This document shows, piece by piece, positions 1 to 11,912 of a DNA stretch of 64,000 bases (its first letter is position 1; each line of letters begins with the position of its first letter). This stretch comes from Polyodon spathula (taxonomy: Eukaryota; Chordata; Actinopteri; Acipenseriformes; Polyodontidae), in NCBI RefSeq assembly GCF_017654505.1, contig NC_054548.1, positions 37,507,545 through 37,571,544 of the forward strand, in the 5' to 3' direction. Below the pieces are notes generated by a model. It had not been told where the DNA came from and did not search any database. It saw only the letters and a list, made by a program, of their open reading frames with translations. A program made the position numbers and the translations under genes.

Positions 1-289
1 TGGCTAGTTTAGTTGTGTAGATAAAGGAGTAATAACCAATCCATCTTCTTACCTCTAATTAGCTTCATTAACATTACTGGTCCCCCTTTATTGTGCTGAT
101 AATCTTTTGGTTCTCCACTTATTTATTTTACAAAAAAATGTAAACATGCAAATATGTCAAATAGTGTTTCATCCCGTGTGTGACCCTAAGCTAGTCGTTT
201 AACCTTCTTTTTTCTGTCCTTATGATGAGGTGTACAACCGAGGTCCTATTGTAAGTGACTGCAGCAGTTCACCCTCTAGTCTCTAAGTC

Positions 290-290
<1 letters not shown>
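1..290. other. No recognised feature
   Basis: AT-rich sequence without a credible ORF, RNA gene or repeat that I recognise. Confidence 0.5.
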
Positions 291-336
<46 letters not shown>

Positions 337-419
337 TTTTTTTTTTTTTTTTTTTTTTTTATTTTTTTTTTTTTTTATTTTTTTTTTTTTTTTTTTTTTT
401 TATTTTTTTTTTTTTTTTT

Positions 420-495
<76 letters not shown>

Positions 496-601
496 TTTGG
501 ATAAAATCATCTGCTATTTTTTTAATTTGTTGGATTAAATAATAATAAATAATAATTTTTTTTTTTTTAATAATAATAATAATGTTTTTTATTTTTCATT
601 T

Positions 602-652
<51 letters not shown>

Positions 653-656
653 TAAT

Positions 657-693
<37 letters not shown>

Positions 694-735
694 TTTTTTT
701 TTTTTTTTAAAGTATAATTTTTTTTTTTTTTTTTT
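291..735. repeat. T-rich low-complexity tract
   Basis: About 440 bp of nearly pure T runs broken by single A bases and a few short A/T words. The long 'phenylalanine' ORF here (255-542) only translates poly-T. A long homopolymer tract like this may be poorly resolved in the assembly. Confidence 0.95.
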
Positions 736-792
736 TATTTTTTTTTTTTATTTTTTTTTTTTTTGTTTATTATTATTTTTTTTTTTTTTTTT

Positions 793-812
793 ATAATATA
801 ATAATAATAATA

Positions 813-848
<36 letters not shown>
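793..848. repeat. (ATA/AAT)n microsatellite
   Basis: Trinucleotide repeat continuing the low-complexity block. Slight register breaks at the start suggest an older expansion. Confidence 0.9.
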
Positions 849-859
849 GTGCTGACCAA

Positions 860-1720
860 CAAATACAAACACATTATCATAATTAGTATGGCCATTTTTT
901 TGAGTATGAGTAATACACATGTAATTTAGCTTTTACTAGTTATTTGAAAAAAATATATATAAAAAAGCATTGAATCAGTATGATTTAATTTTGTACCAGT
1001 CGTACTGGTCTCAATGTTGATCCCCAGATGCCTTACTAAGAATGTTTTTCCAACAATTCTCTGTCTATTTTTCATCAAAGCTTTATTTCATGTTTCTGAC
1101 TAGCAATGTGACATCGCTTCATTCAAAAAAGTGACTTTTTTCACAAATAAGTTTCCCTTATTTGCATGCATTAACAACAACAAATGAAAACTGCAAGTTA
1201 TTCATTCTATATTTTAGGAGTAAATAAGGGCCTTTTTAAAGTTGAAGTTATCACTGCCTCTGACCTCTTCTAAAACAGTTTCAGAGTTCACATCCAATTA
1301 TTTTGTAAAGGTTTATGCCAAGGCTGCAACTGTTGCTGTGATGGCAAATATAATTTAGTAGTAGTCTGCTCCAGTATGTTTCAGTGTCAAATGCTTTCAG
1401 TGTCCCACTTTCAGCATCCTGCCGTTCCAACATATTTCCCCACATAAATATTACATGTATGATAGATTAGGGGCAAACATTCCTCATGTGTACAAAAAAG
1501 CTAACAAAAATCAAAACGATAGCCTGACAGCTATAGAAATTAAAACAATAATGGAGGCACCGTCTTAAAAATATTACATTATACATAGGCTATCCTTTTC
1601 ATTAAAAAGTAAACTAACAAGTACAATCTAACTGAAAGCATTGGTTCAACATACTCCTGATTTATTTGTCCATCTGGGGGGGTGGGTGAAAGCAGGAAAA
1701 AATCAAAACTGCCCCGACAG
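860..1720. other. No recognised feature
   Basis: Ordinary AT-rich sequence. I see no coding signal and no repeat family that I can name. Confidence 0.5.
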
Positions 1721-1721
1721 A

Positions 1722-1965
1722 GCTAAAACAATGTGAAACGTCTTGAAAACTATACCAAACGATTACTCCATCTCTATAGTCTACATATGAAAAAAACATT
1801 ATAGAGTTTTGTTATTTTTTTCAGAGAATGGACTAAGACAAAACTTCGAAACGTCTTGAACTATACCAGACAATTACAAAATGAATGTGTTGACTATAGA
1901 GACAGAGTAATCATGTGGTTAGTTTTCAAGACATATTATTTAAGATGTTTTGCATCGTTTTAGCG
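1722..1965. mobile_element. Foldback/MITE-like inverted repeat
   Basis: The left end reads GCTAAAACAATGTGAAACG (from 1722) and the right end, read on the minus strand, begins GCTAAAACGATGCAAAAC (from 1964). The similarity continues inward through a TCTTGAAAAC word and an ATTACTC...CTCTATAGTC segment. A word of about 30 bp (GAAACGTCTTGAA...ATTAC) occurs directly at about 1735 and again at about 1849, so the inside is also repetitive. There is no coding capacity. It is probably a non-autonomous DNA transposon. I could not assign a superfamily or a clear target duplication. Confidence 0.55.
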
Positions 1966-2649
1966 CCCCGTCCAGGAAGTTTGTATAGGTCTGGCTTTGA
2001 CCCACTCATTCACTCGCTTCTGTCTGTGTGCTTCATGTAATGTCTGCTCTTTCATTCCATTTTACTGAACAAACATCATCAACTGGCAGACAACCATTTA
2101 AAATTGTTCGCTTTTAAGGCAGTTCACATGTAAAGCACCTTTCAATTTATGTAGAAAACAGAAGGAAAATCCAAATGAAAAGACTTTTCAAATTCTGTTT
2201 TTCAAAATAAAACTTCTTGAATGGGGAATCCCAAAAAAAGATTCTGTATGATTTAATTTAGTGCAAGGAGTATCGGTGCAGGTATTCACACAGACATCAT
2301 TTAATGCAAGTAGTATTGGTGCGGGTATATATACATTGTTTCATCAGCGATACACTGGATATCACTTTTGAAACTAATTGGAAAATTGTATGTATTGAGG
2401 ATTCAATACACAGCCATTGGTGTAATATTGATTTTTTTTTTTGTAGACAAGCAGCTTTCCAAAATAATAAATACTTAAAATCCCCAAATAACACAAAACT
2501 AATACGCACTAATAATAATAATATTTGCATTTAATAAAGTAAACCAGTGTTTCTAACATGGAAAGTATGTAGAACTGCCTTACTTAGTGAACGCTTACCT
2601 TCAACTTGCTTTTCTTTGTTTGTTTAACAATTTCCTTTAAATCTATATA

Positions 2650-2684
<35 letters not shown>

Positions 2685-2686
2685 TA

Positions 2687-2725
<39 letters not shown>
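2650..2725. repeat. (AT)n microsatellite
   Basis: Alternating TA dinucleotides with a short interruption near 2683-2696. Confidence 0.95.
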
Positions 2726-2728
<3 letters not shown>

Positions 2729-2729
2729 C

Positions 2730-3430
2730 TTGTAATTTAATTGTCAATCAATAAATTCAATTTTAAAAATGCATGTTTATTAATACAGTACTTCCATGAT
2801 ACCGTAATACCCCCACAGAGAGAGAAACAAACCAAGCAGAAATTATCTAATTAAGGAATTAAGGAACAACAGTATACAATCCATTAGATTCCTAAAAGCT
2901 CTGTGGCCCACTCTGCTGAAAAATAAAGTATTTATTTTACATTTCAAGCTGCACTGAATGATAACTGCAGTATACTGTGATGTGCCTCAAGATACTGCAA
3001 GGTTACTGTGGTACCAGGGACGTTTTCCATGGAACCAACTGTAGTAGTAATAATCAAATGAAATGCAAAATCAACTGCATTGAATTAAACATCTTGATGA
3101 TGTAGACTAAGAGGAACGGTGAGGCAAGTTGTTCTTCCACCTTCTGTTCTTGACATCAGGTAGTCCGCAACTGAATTCAGCCAGGACAACTTGCAACTTT
3201 CTGGAATTATAATCTAGTTACTTCATTAACTTCAATCCATTAACAAATGAAATACACATTTGACATGACGTGTGCGTCATTCATATAGAGAAATGGAAGC
3301 TCTGTGAAGTGGCAGTAACTTACTGGATTAAGGGGGCAATAAAAAAGCTCCCAGTATGGAATTTTCAAAAGTTGGCTGGTATGGAAGTATTATGAAACAA
3401 GTAGCAGTTCAAACATGTTGTATGTATATC
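2730..3430. other. No recognised feature
   Basis: Unique-looking sequence of mixed composition with no supported feature. Confidence 0.45.
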
Positions 3431-3432
3431 AA

Positions 3433-3765
3433 CAGGGGTTGGACAAGAAATGGTGGTGAGTAACACAGCTTTTCTGTACGTATTTGTCTGCAAATTGCAC
3501 CCTTGACATGAATTACATTACAAGTGAAGGTTTAATTTCCCTGTCAGTTTCACAAAGGCCAATCAGCAGATGTGACAGTCATTGATAGAAGGTAAATACA
3601 GTAGTTGGAGCTCAGTTGGCAGGTACTTCCATATTCAAGACTGCACAAATTATTGATGGTTTCACAAGCCACAGTGTCTAAAGTGATGACTCTACTGGCC
3701 AATCTAGAGACTTTGCTGATTTCCACCCTAGAAGAGACAATCACTCAAGCTTTGTCATGTATCCT
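3433..3765 (+). mobile_element. Tc1-like transposon relic (5' end)
   Basis: The left edge begins CAGGGGTTGGACAAGAAATG, close to a terminal inverted repeat that I know from fish Tc1-like elements (CAGGGGTTGGACAAAATAAT). About 110 bp further in, the plus strand encodes pieces of the transposase N-terminal helix-turn-helix: KGQSADV at about 3554 and, broken by stops, SQATVSKVM at about 3670-3695. No catalytic domain or right terminus is recognisable. It is an old, truncated, non-functional copy. Its neighbours are unannotated. Confidence 0.55.
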
Positions 3766-3769
3766 TCCT

Positions 3770-4483
3770 TAATTTATTTAAACATTGTGTAGGTCACAAC
3801 ATGCCTGGTCACAATATGTTTTCACACATCTTTGTTTGACACTAAAACATTGGCTAGTGGTATAGGAATTCTTAAGGCACATCCCAATGCAAAGTGAAGT
3901 TGGGTTGAGTCATTTGTTCTTCAGCTGGTTTTTAGTTGGTTGGATGTTTTAATGTTATGAGAGATTGCCCTACATCCTATTAACAGTGTTAAGGCAGGTG
4001 TTTCTAATTTATTGTCCAGACACATACTGTACATGTGCCTATGTAGAAGCAATTGTTAAATCCATGTATGAGTCACAGTCAAAAATAGTTTATCTGCAGT
4101 ATCTTCAATCTCCCAGTTTCCTTATGTTACAATATAAGAGAGATCATTATTGGCCAGTGTATATTTTATGTCACACATTCCCTAAATTGTGCTATTATGC
4201 CAGGCTAATTCAAGGTTAATTGGCATACATGACAAATTATTGACAATAAAATTATCACTTACAGTTGGTTTACCTCATGCTGCACAGCACTAATTACAGA
4301 ATAATATGTGCTCCATAGCAATTATATTTTGCAGATATATCTTAAATTTAAATCTAAATGCTAAGACGCTCAAGTTATAATTTTTTTTAACATTTTGAAG
4401 GTCTATTAACTGGAATGACAGTTACAGCTACATAAGGATATTTGTATACTGTAAATCATTTTATTTTCATCATCATCAGGAAT

Positions 4484-4485
<2 letters not shown>
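3770..4485. other. No recognised feature
   Basis: AT-rich sequence with short ORFs only. Nothing is supported. Confidence 0.45.
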
Positions 4486-4486
<1 letters not shown>

Positions 4487-4544
<58 letters not shown>

Positions 4545-4553
4545 CACACACGC
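4487..4553. repeat. (AT)n(CA)n microsatellite
   Basis: About 45 bp of alternating TA followed by AC dinucleotides. The overlapping IYIYIY ORFs on the minus strand are artefacts of this repeat. Confidence 0.95.
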
Positions 4554-4559
4554 ACAGAA

Positions 4560-5300
4560 ACTAGTAATGTAAACCAAATAGTGTTTACTGGAGATGCATG
4601 CAGTACAATGTATTCCAAAGACAGAAGAATGTTTTAAAATTAGTTTACTTTGACAGTGATCCGAGCAAAATTTTTTCAAAATGTGATACACCTCCAACCC
4701 TGTTTCTCTAGCTTTACTTTAAAAAAAAAAACTACAAGACCATGACACATTTTATGACAGGAATAAGCTATTCAGCCAATCAGAGCTCACAATTTTCCTG
4801 TAAACTAAGTTGTGTGGCTAGCAGCTAGAAATATCCTAATGTATTGCTAATTTATTCCACACGTTAATATTACATAATGGTAGCCAAGTGTTGCTAGTTT
4901 TCTGTGATTTCAAACAAAAAAAATCCAATTCTATTTATTTATTTTTTACTTTGAAACTAAAAATAAACAAGCCTGCTTGTAACAGCTTTAAAAAAAAAAA
5001 AAAAAAAAACAATTCACTGCTGCAAGTTGTTCTTTTGAACCTTGACAAAGTTTATCATAGTATTTTGTTTCAGTGAGGCAAAGTATGTTTGCTGGGCTTT
5101 AGTAAGTAACTGCCTCAGGAGAACTAATTTTACAGAATCTTTCTGCTGTTCAAACCAAGACATGAATCCACACATCTGTAGCGCTGTTGTCTTGGCATCG
5201 ACTCCACAGGTTAGATTGACGCATGACTTTTTATGTGTGTGTGTGAGTGCGCCACGGGCATTAAGTCTACATTGGCAAGAATGTACTGTATTTCAGAGAT
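4560..5300. other. No recognised gene; short poly-A and GT runs
   Basis: Contains an A-run at 4990-5009 and a short GT run near 5235. There is no supported gene. Confidence 0.45.
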
Positions 5301-5372
5301 AACACTGGTCAGAGAGCCGCGGATAATTGAAGTCGCGGACTAACGAGGTGCGGATAAATTAGGTTCTACTGT
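5300..5372 (-). mobile_element. pogo/Tigger-like terminal repeat
   Basis: Read on the minus strand from 5371, the sequence begins TACAGTAGAACCTAATTTAT, followed by spaced ATCCGC/AGTCCGC/ATCCGC words. pogo/Tigger termini typically begin CAGTAGAACCTCGATTATCC, with repeated 'ATCCG' motifs. TA precedes the terminus, the expected target. No second terminus or transposase was found nearby, so this is a lone end. Superfamily assignment is by recalled motif only. Confidence 0.5.
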
Positions 5373-5374
5373 AG

Positions 5375-5920
5375 TATATAAATATATAATAAGATATATA
5401 AACTGCGTCTCTAAATTCAAAAGAACAAAATCCCAAACTATCCCACTCACTTAAACAAGGGTACATCTGCTGAATACAATACATAAATCTGGAGTACAAT
5501 AATAAATTAATCTCCAGTTCAAGGTCCATAAATCAAAGCTATCTTAAGCCACTGACTGAGCTTTAGTCCATGTTCAATTTCCTTAGCTGCTTCTTGGATT
5601 GAATGCAATTGTTCTCTGTTGATATACCAGAATAGGGGGATGAAACTGTAGATACAGCTAAAAAGTTAGGATGCAGAATTATTCTCTCAGGTTTACTACC
5701 TGTTGTTTGTGGTGGGGATGAATTATTCATAGAATTAGGGCCTAAATACTTGGCTGGCTGGTTGGTGTGTGCAAGAAGCGCTGGGATTTATAAACAACTG
5801 GGATTGCTTTTGGAAAATAAATAGATATTGTAGAAAAGATGGACTGCACCTAAATAGGTCAGGGGCATGCAGGCTAGCTGATAAACATTCAACATAACTT
5901 AGCAAGGTAACATAAGAACA
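5375..5920. other. No recognised feature
   Basis: Unremarkable sequence between a Tigger-like end and the CR1 3' end. Confidence 0.45.
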
Positions 5921-7125
5921 TAAGAAAGTTTACAAACGAGAGGAGGCCATTCGGCCCATCTTGCTCGTTTGGTTGTTAGTAGCTTATTGATCCCAAAATC
6001 TCATCAAGCAGCTTCTTGAAGGATCCCAGGGTGTCAGCTTCAACAACATTACTGGGGAGTTGATTTCAGACCCTCACAATTCTCTATGTAAAAAAGCGCC
6101 TCCTATTTTCTGTTCTGAATGCCCCTTTGTCTAATCTCCAATTGTGACCCCTGGTCCTTGTTTCTTTTTTCAGGCTGAAAAAGTCCCTTGGGTCGACCCT
6201 GTCAATACCTTTTAGAATTTTGAATGCTTGAATCAGGTCGCCACGTAGTCTTCTTTGTTCAAGACTGAACAGATTCAATTCTTTTAGCCTGTCTGCATAT
6301 GACATGCCTTTTAAGCCCGGAATAATTCTGGTTGCTCTTCTTTGCACTCTTTCTAGAGCAGCAATATCTTTTTTATAGCGAGGTGACCAGAACTGCACAC
6401 AATATTCAAGATGAGGTCTTACTAGTGCATTGTACAGTTTTAACATTACTTCCCTTGATTTAAATTCAACACTTTTCACAATGTTTCCGAGCATCTTGTT
6501 AGCCTTTTTTATAGCTTCCACACATTGTCTAGATGAAGACATTTCTGAGTCAACAAAAACTCCTAGGTCTTTTTCATAGATTCCTTCTCCAATTTCAATA
6601 TCTCCCATATGATATTTATAATGTACATTTTTATTTCCTGCGTGCAGTACCTTACACTTTTCTCTATTAAATGTCATTTGCCATGTGTCTGCCCAGTTCT
6701 GAATCTTGTCTAGATCATTTTGAATGACCTTTGCTGCTGCAACAGTGTTTGCCACTCCTCCTACTTTTGTGTCATCTGCAAATTTAACAAGTTTGCTTAC
6801 TATACCAGAATCTAAATCATGAATGTAGATTAGGAATAGCAGAGGACCTAATACTGATCCCTGTGGTACACCACTGGTTACCACACTCCATTCTGAGGTT
6901 TTTCCTCTAATCAGTACTTTCTGTTTTCTACATGTTAACCACTCCCTAATCCATGTACATGTGTTTCCTTGAATCCCAACTGTGTTCAGTTTGAGAATTA
7001 ATCTTTTGTGCGGGACTTTGTCAAAAGCTTTCTGGAAATCTAAATAAACCATGTCATATGCTTTGCAATTATCCATTATCGATGTTGCATCCTCAAAAAA
7101 ATCAAGCAAGTTACTTGAACTAGGA
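5921..7125 (-). mobile_element. CR1-like LINE, 5'-truncated
   Basis: A non-LTR retrotransposon inserted on the minus strand. The 3' end lies at about 5921 and finishes with short repeats of TTCTTATG/TTCTTATGTT, as CR1 elements do. The 3' terminal block (5925-6080) still encodes the end of ORF2 and carries the GGCCGAATGGCCTCC word. The copy is truncated at its 5' end near 7120, inside the reverse transcriptase N-terminal region, as is usual for target-primed insertions. It abuts a differently oriented L2 relic. A second, much older piece of the same 3' end lies at 48,255-48,430. Confidence 0.9.
6084..7109 (-). pseudogene. CR1-type reverse transcriptase (partial ORF2)
   Basis: RNA-dependent DNA polymerase of a CR1-like LINE, which copies LINE RNA at a nicked chromosomal target. 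The 341-residue open frame has the RT blocks in order: LDFQKAFD (residues 23-30), GVPQGSVLGP (80-89) and the catalytic FADD box (110-113). The usual CR1 tail follows: KADW-like WADTWQMTFN, LYNALVRPHLEYC, a basic ERVQRRATR helix, and LRGDLIQAFKIL. The frame is open for more than 1 kb, so the copy is fairly young. It ends at a TAG where relatives have glutamine. A second stop, in place of tryptophan, follows seven codons later, and the reading frame then continues to about 5970. The N-terminal endonuclease is missing through 5' truncation, so the copy cannot be autonomous. The initiator Met is simply the first ATG inside the truncated domain. Confidence 0.9.
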
Positions 7126-7149
7126 ACTGGGGAGGGGAGGGACTCTAAA

Positions 7150-9095
7150 GAGGCATGTAAAATTTAAAACACTTAGGTTTATTTAATGTCAGGTCTCTGT
7201 CTAATAAGGCTCTGCTAATTAGTGACTGTATTCAGTATTTCAACATTGATATTCTGTCTTTAACTGAAACATGGCTTGAACTGTATTACAATAAATTAAA
7301 ATTCCGGGTAATTAATTCTTCAACTGCTGTTAAGCTTTCTGATATATTGAGCTCATTACCACTCTGAGTCCTCATCAGTAGAAGAGCTAGTTAATACCTT
7401 CAACACTACCTTGACTGGTATCTTAAATACTGTAGCGCCAATCAAAACTCGGAGAGTGTCTTTTAAAAAAAGCTCACCGTGGCTTAATATGAGGGTCATA
7501 AAATAGAATGGAGATGGTGGGAATCTAAACTACACGTTCATTACATCGCACGGAAGGGCCACCTGGTTAAATATAGGAAGGTTCTGGCATTGGCTAGATC
7601 ATCATATTATTCTAATTTAATTAAAACAAATAAAAATAATCCTAGATTTATTTTTGCTACCCTAGATGAATTAATTAATCCTTCCAGTAATAGTTCCAAC
7701 CTTGACATTGGCTCATCTCACAGCTGTAGTGACTTCTTACATTTCTTTAAAAATAAAATATTAGACATCAGAAATTAGATTCTACAGGCACTTTCTATTA
7801 AGGAGGAATCAAGCAGAATTTTATCAATTACACGTATTAAGGCTACTTTTTTTTTTTAATTACCTTACAGGAACTGACAGAGCTAATTCAACATATGAGA
7901 GTTACTACAGACTCTCTTGATCTTATTCCTACAAAACTATTAAAAATATGTACTTGGTGTGATTAATACTCATATTTTAAAAATTATAAATGGTTCACAT
8001 TCCTCCAGTATAGTTCCTTCAGCACTTAAGGTCGCTGTGGTAAAGCCTATGCTTAAGAAACACAATTTGGACCCTAAAGTCCTCAATTACTATAGGCCAA
8101 TCTCCAACCAACCATTCTTAGATAAGGTTCTAGAGAGATTTGTTGCAATTCAATTAAAAAATGTTCCAACTCTTAGTGGTATATTCAAAAAGTTTTCATG
8201 CTGCACATAGCAACGTGACGACCCTTGTCAGAGTTGTGAATAATCTGCTGATAAACTCTGACTCTGGCTTTCCATTAGTTTTAATTCTTCTCCATCTAAG
8301 TGCTGCCTTTGATGCTGTAGACCATTCCATCCTACTGAATAGTCTTGAAAGCACAGTAGGACTGCCTGGCCTTCAAATCTTATCTTTCTGATAGGTTTCA
8401 GTTCGTCTCAATTGGGGAGGTGAGATTAGCATTTTCAGAAGGTGTCTGTGGTGTTCCACAGGGCTCCATTCTAGGTTTCTTGCTGTTAAATGACATTATC
8501 CCCAGACACAGAGTGAACTTCTATTGCTATGCTGATGATACCCAGCTATATTTTTCCATAAACCAGGAATTTCTTCTGCCTGGGTGTTAATGGCTACTTG
8601 CCTTACAGACATCCAGCATTGGATGTCACAGAATGTTTGAATGTTGAATTTGGATAAAACAGAGGTTATGCTAGTGGGATCACAGCATCAACTTAAAGGA
8701 AATGTGGGATTACATGAGCTTGGCCCTTGACGTCTCTCATCAAAGCTGAAACTAGAAATTCAGTTTAACTTTGATCCTGATCTATCATTTGAGATTCAAA
8801 TTAAACTTAGACTAATTATTTCAATATCTGATAACAAGAGACTAATGCATGCCTTCATTTAATCTAGAATTGATTATTGTAATACACTTTTTTTCTGGTG
8901 TCCCAAAACATGTGATATCCTGTTTGCAGCTGGTTCAGAATTTTGACTAAAACCAGGAAAAGTGAACATACTACCCCTGTTTTGGCCTCTTTACATTGGC
9001 TCCCTGTGCAATATAGAATAGATTTTTGCTGTTAACTTACAAGACCCTTAATGGATTAGCACCTAGTTATTTGTTGGAGTTACTGACCCTGATTT
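7150..9095 (+). pseudogene. L2-like LINE relic (endonuclease and RT)
   Basis: A decayed LINE of the L2/Maui type, plus strand. Endonuclease pieces appear at about 7175-7330: NVRSLSNKALL and then DILSLTETWLE. RT pieces are spread over all three frames further on: YYRPISNQPFLDKVLER at about 8090, AAFDAVDHSILL at about 8305, [10 protein letters not shown] at about 8450, and the catalytic box [11 protein letters not shown] at about 8525-8560. A C-terminal TLNGLAPSYLLELL follows at about 9045. Stops and frameshifts are frequent, so this copy is far older than the adjacent CR1. The 3' end is not clear and the match fades near 9095. It could once have been about 3 kb longer at the 5' side. Confidence 0.8.
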
Positions 9096-9298
9096 AGCAC
9101 TGGGTGCAGCCAAGAAATGTATAGCAGTTTAGTGGAGAGCTGCTGAACCCCTAATAATAACACAATGGCTCAGTGAGTTGTCTCGTTATATCCCACTGAA
9201 CATTTACTACAATCTCAAACACAAACCAAAACACTTTTACAGAGTTTGGTCTTCACATATGTCTTGGCTAAAAACAAGGGGACTTATTAGATGAACAC

Positions 9299-9483
9299 TC
9301 ACAAAATGGTAATAATTTTATAGTAGATGGCAGCGGGGGACACTCTCCTGGTTTGTGGGGGAGAAAAAAATGATTGGAGACATGTGCTTGATGTCTTTTT
9401 GATGGCGTTGGACAAGGTCCGACATCGGACTGGAAAGGGAAAATTGTAATGTCGGACCTGGTCCGACATAGGACCGCAAAGGG
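9299..9483 (-). mobile_element. piggyBac-type terminus with palindrome
   Basis: Read on the minus strand from 9483, the terminus begins CCCTTTGCGGTCCTATGTC, identical to the terminus at 62,251 on the plus strand. There it follows the TTAA that piggyBac-family elements use as target. Here the flanking tetranucleotide is GCAA, so the target has mutated. Inside are GGTCCGACAT words at 9416 and a perfect palindrome at 9449-9469 (10-bp arms, single T in the middle). No transposase is present. It is probably one end of a non-autonomous element. The outer boundary on the left is uncertain. Confidence 0.5.
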
Positions 9484-9639
9484 TTGCTGCTTCCATGATT
9501 GCAGCGGGCTTGAAGAAAAAATGAGATCTGTGAGCGCAGCCTTTTTGTGCCCACTGGAGCGGGCTATGACAGTGTCACTGCCTCAGAGAGCAGTTTTGAT
9601 ATGCAATATTCAGGTTTCAGTTATTTGGGAGGTAAATAA

Positions 9640-9700
9640 CAATATGGTAATGGTTACATTTCTATTTCAGGGAACCAGGGCTATGATAATAACCTAATGT
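9640..9700. repeat. DIRS-terminus-like segment
   Basis: TAATGGTTACATTTCTATTT followed by CAGGGAACC resembles the TAATGGTTACATTTTGTAC...GGAAAC segment at 44,745-44,780 and the reverse complement of 17,530-17,570, both next to DIRS gag relics. It may be a fragment of a DIRS terminal repeat. No coding sequence is attached. Confidence 0.35.
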
Positions 9701-9709
9701 TATCTTGTT

Positions 9710-11890
9710 CCTGGCCAGCTTGCTGTTACTGGACACTGAGCAAGCTGAACCCTCCCCTGTGGATCTTTTTCCCCATCTGTCTCTAATCCCTAAGAGGAGG
9801 AGAAGCAGGCCCTAATTTGACATCTTTGCTATGCCTCTTCTTGGCTCAGCAGGGGGTTTAATATGCCTCTAGCTACTTTCATTTTATATTGTGCTTTTTT
9901 GTGTACTACTGTATATATCACTGTGTTAATAGTTATAGATCACTTCTGAATACCCGACATCTACTGCTGCCCTTTTGATTTTCTTTTTGTCTAGCTGCGT
10001 TTATTTTGTCCGCATGTAGGCAGTATCTCATCAATTCAAGAATAATATTTTGTTCTGATCTGTCTGGCATTCTCTTGAATTAGAATGCTATCTCACCAGT
10101 GGTGGAGAAAGGGGTGACAGATACAACATGGAGTAATGTTAACTTTACTTAAGGTATGTATAGACTGAAGCCTTTTTTTGTCAAATCATTTGTTTACAAA
10201 CCTAGTTCATTTCAGTATAAACTATTATTTTATGCACTGCTCAATAAATGGCAGTGGGACACAGCTCACCTGATGCAGCAGTGGGATACTGTATATATTG
10301 TATTTATAAATCATAGGTCAGCTTTCAAATTATTTTTATACCTGTAACAGTGTGGGTATCTGCTGAAATATTCAAGAGAAACAGGCAGTTGCAGTGGTTG
10401 TTGCCCACCACTAGAGTACCTCCCTGCCCTGCCATGTATAGCACACACTATTTTACAAAAAAATATACATTATTTTATTTTTACACCACCAAACCATATT
10501 ATAAGCCACCACCAAATACACATTATTTACCCTAAAGATCCCTCTCTCTACATTTACAATTAGATAATTTCCATATTTCTTGAAACATAATTATTGAATT
10601 ATTGATCATATTTTAGAAACGTTTATGCATTTTAAAACTTTTAAAATGACCTGACAAACACTAACCATAATGTGAATAAAACAGGGCCTGTGAATAAAAA
10701 TAATAATAGAAAAAAAAGTGTTAATAACAATAATAAAAAGGCTGTTACGATTATGCAAATGATTGCCTGGGACTATGGTTTGGTGGAATACATTTAAGAA
10801 ATTGCATCATTGCTACATGAGCACTAGTTCGTCTGCCCTTTCCACATATTTTAAAAGTGGGCTCCACACTAGGCGAAATTGGTAGACAGGTAAAATTATT
10901 TGGTAGGCAATGCTTATTACTGCCTGTCGCTATGTAGGCCATTGTATATCACATAACTGAGGTGTTTGAGACCAGTGCATTCCCTTACTGTAAAAATAAT
11001 AAAGCTAAAATCATCTAGTTCTACTGTTAGAAGAAAGAACTGTCCATGTTTTAAGAGGTCTGGTACAGCCCCTTTAGGATGTTTCATATCAATAAAAAAT
11101 ATTGGTTATACTGTTTTGATAATGTACCAATTTTTTAAGATAATCCCAAAATGTACATTTTTCCTACCTCAATTATAACTTTTTCTGGTAAAATGTATGC
11201 TGGATAGGTGATTTTTAAATACCATTTTCCTATTGTGCAGAGTTTTATGAAATTGAGCCACTGTATGTATGATTCACAGCCATGCTGATTCAAAGGAAGC
11301 CTGTGCGATACAAGGAAAGGCTCAGTGTGTCCCCATTTGAACTGCTCTCTGCAGCACCTTTGCCAAACCCAATACTACACTCGATTTTCTCAGATTTTAG
11401 CCAAATCTCCTGGAAACCTCAATCAGAAAATCACAAAAAACAAATATCATATTTTGCCATTCATGCACTACAGTCAACTGACAAAACAAATATTGGCCCT
11501 ATTCACAAGCTTTAACTCATGAGTTACTTAAATAATGTTTGCTCAAAGTTTTTAATTAATAAAATACTGTAACAAGCTACAGTTGCAGGATTTCAGTCAA
11601 TTGGGCAATAGTGTGACATAACTTCAGGGGCTCCATTTTGTGTAAAACACAGGTAAGAAATGTATTTATTGGACTTTTCCTACACTAGAAATACAGCCAG
11701 ACCCAGGTAGCTGCCTGCTGCTGAACTTCCTACAGAGAACAATGTCCCCTTCCACAACCCGCAAACAGAGATGCCAAGGCTGGATGATCTCAAACAATGA
11801 CATTTTTCCAAAGAGTGTATGTCAATGCTGAAGGTGCAGAATGAGATGACACAACCAGGATTATATTTCATGCCTCTACTCTAGCTGACC
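9710..11890. other. No recognised feature
   Basis: About 2.2 kb of mixed sequence with short ORFs only. Nothing resembles a known family. Confidence 0.45.
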
Positions 11891-11912
11891 AAGCCCTATT
11901 TCATTTAATTAT

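Noticed and set aside
255..542. 95-codon ORF rich in phenylalanine
   Set aside because: It only translates the poly-T tract; no protein is implied.
4406..4697. Overlapping minus-strand ORFs with IYIYIY
   Set aside because: Artefacts of the (AT)n microsatellite. The same applies at 16,256-16,456 and 56,701-57,037.
9299..9554. Two overlapping minus-strand ORFs through the piggyBac-type end
   Set aside because: They translate the GGTCCGACAT repeats and show no transposase features.
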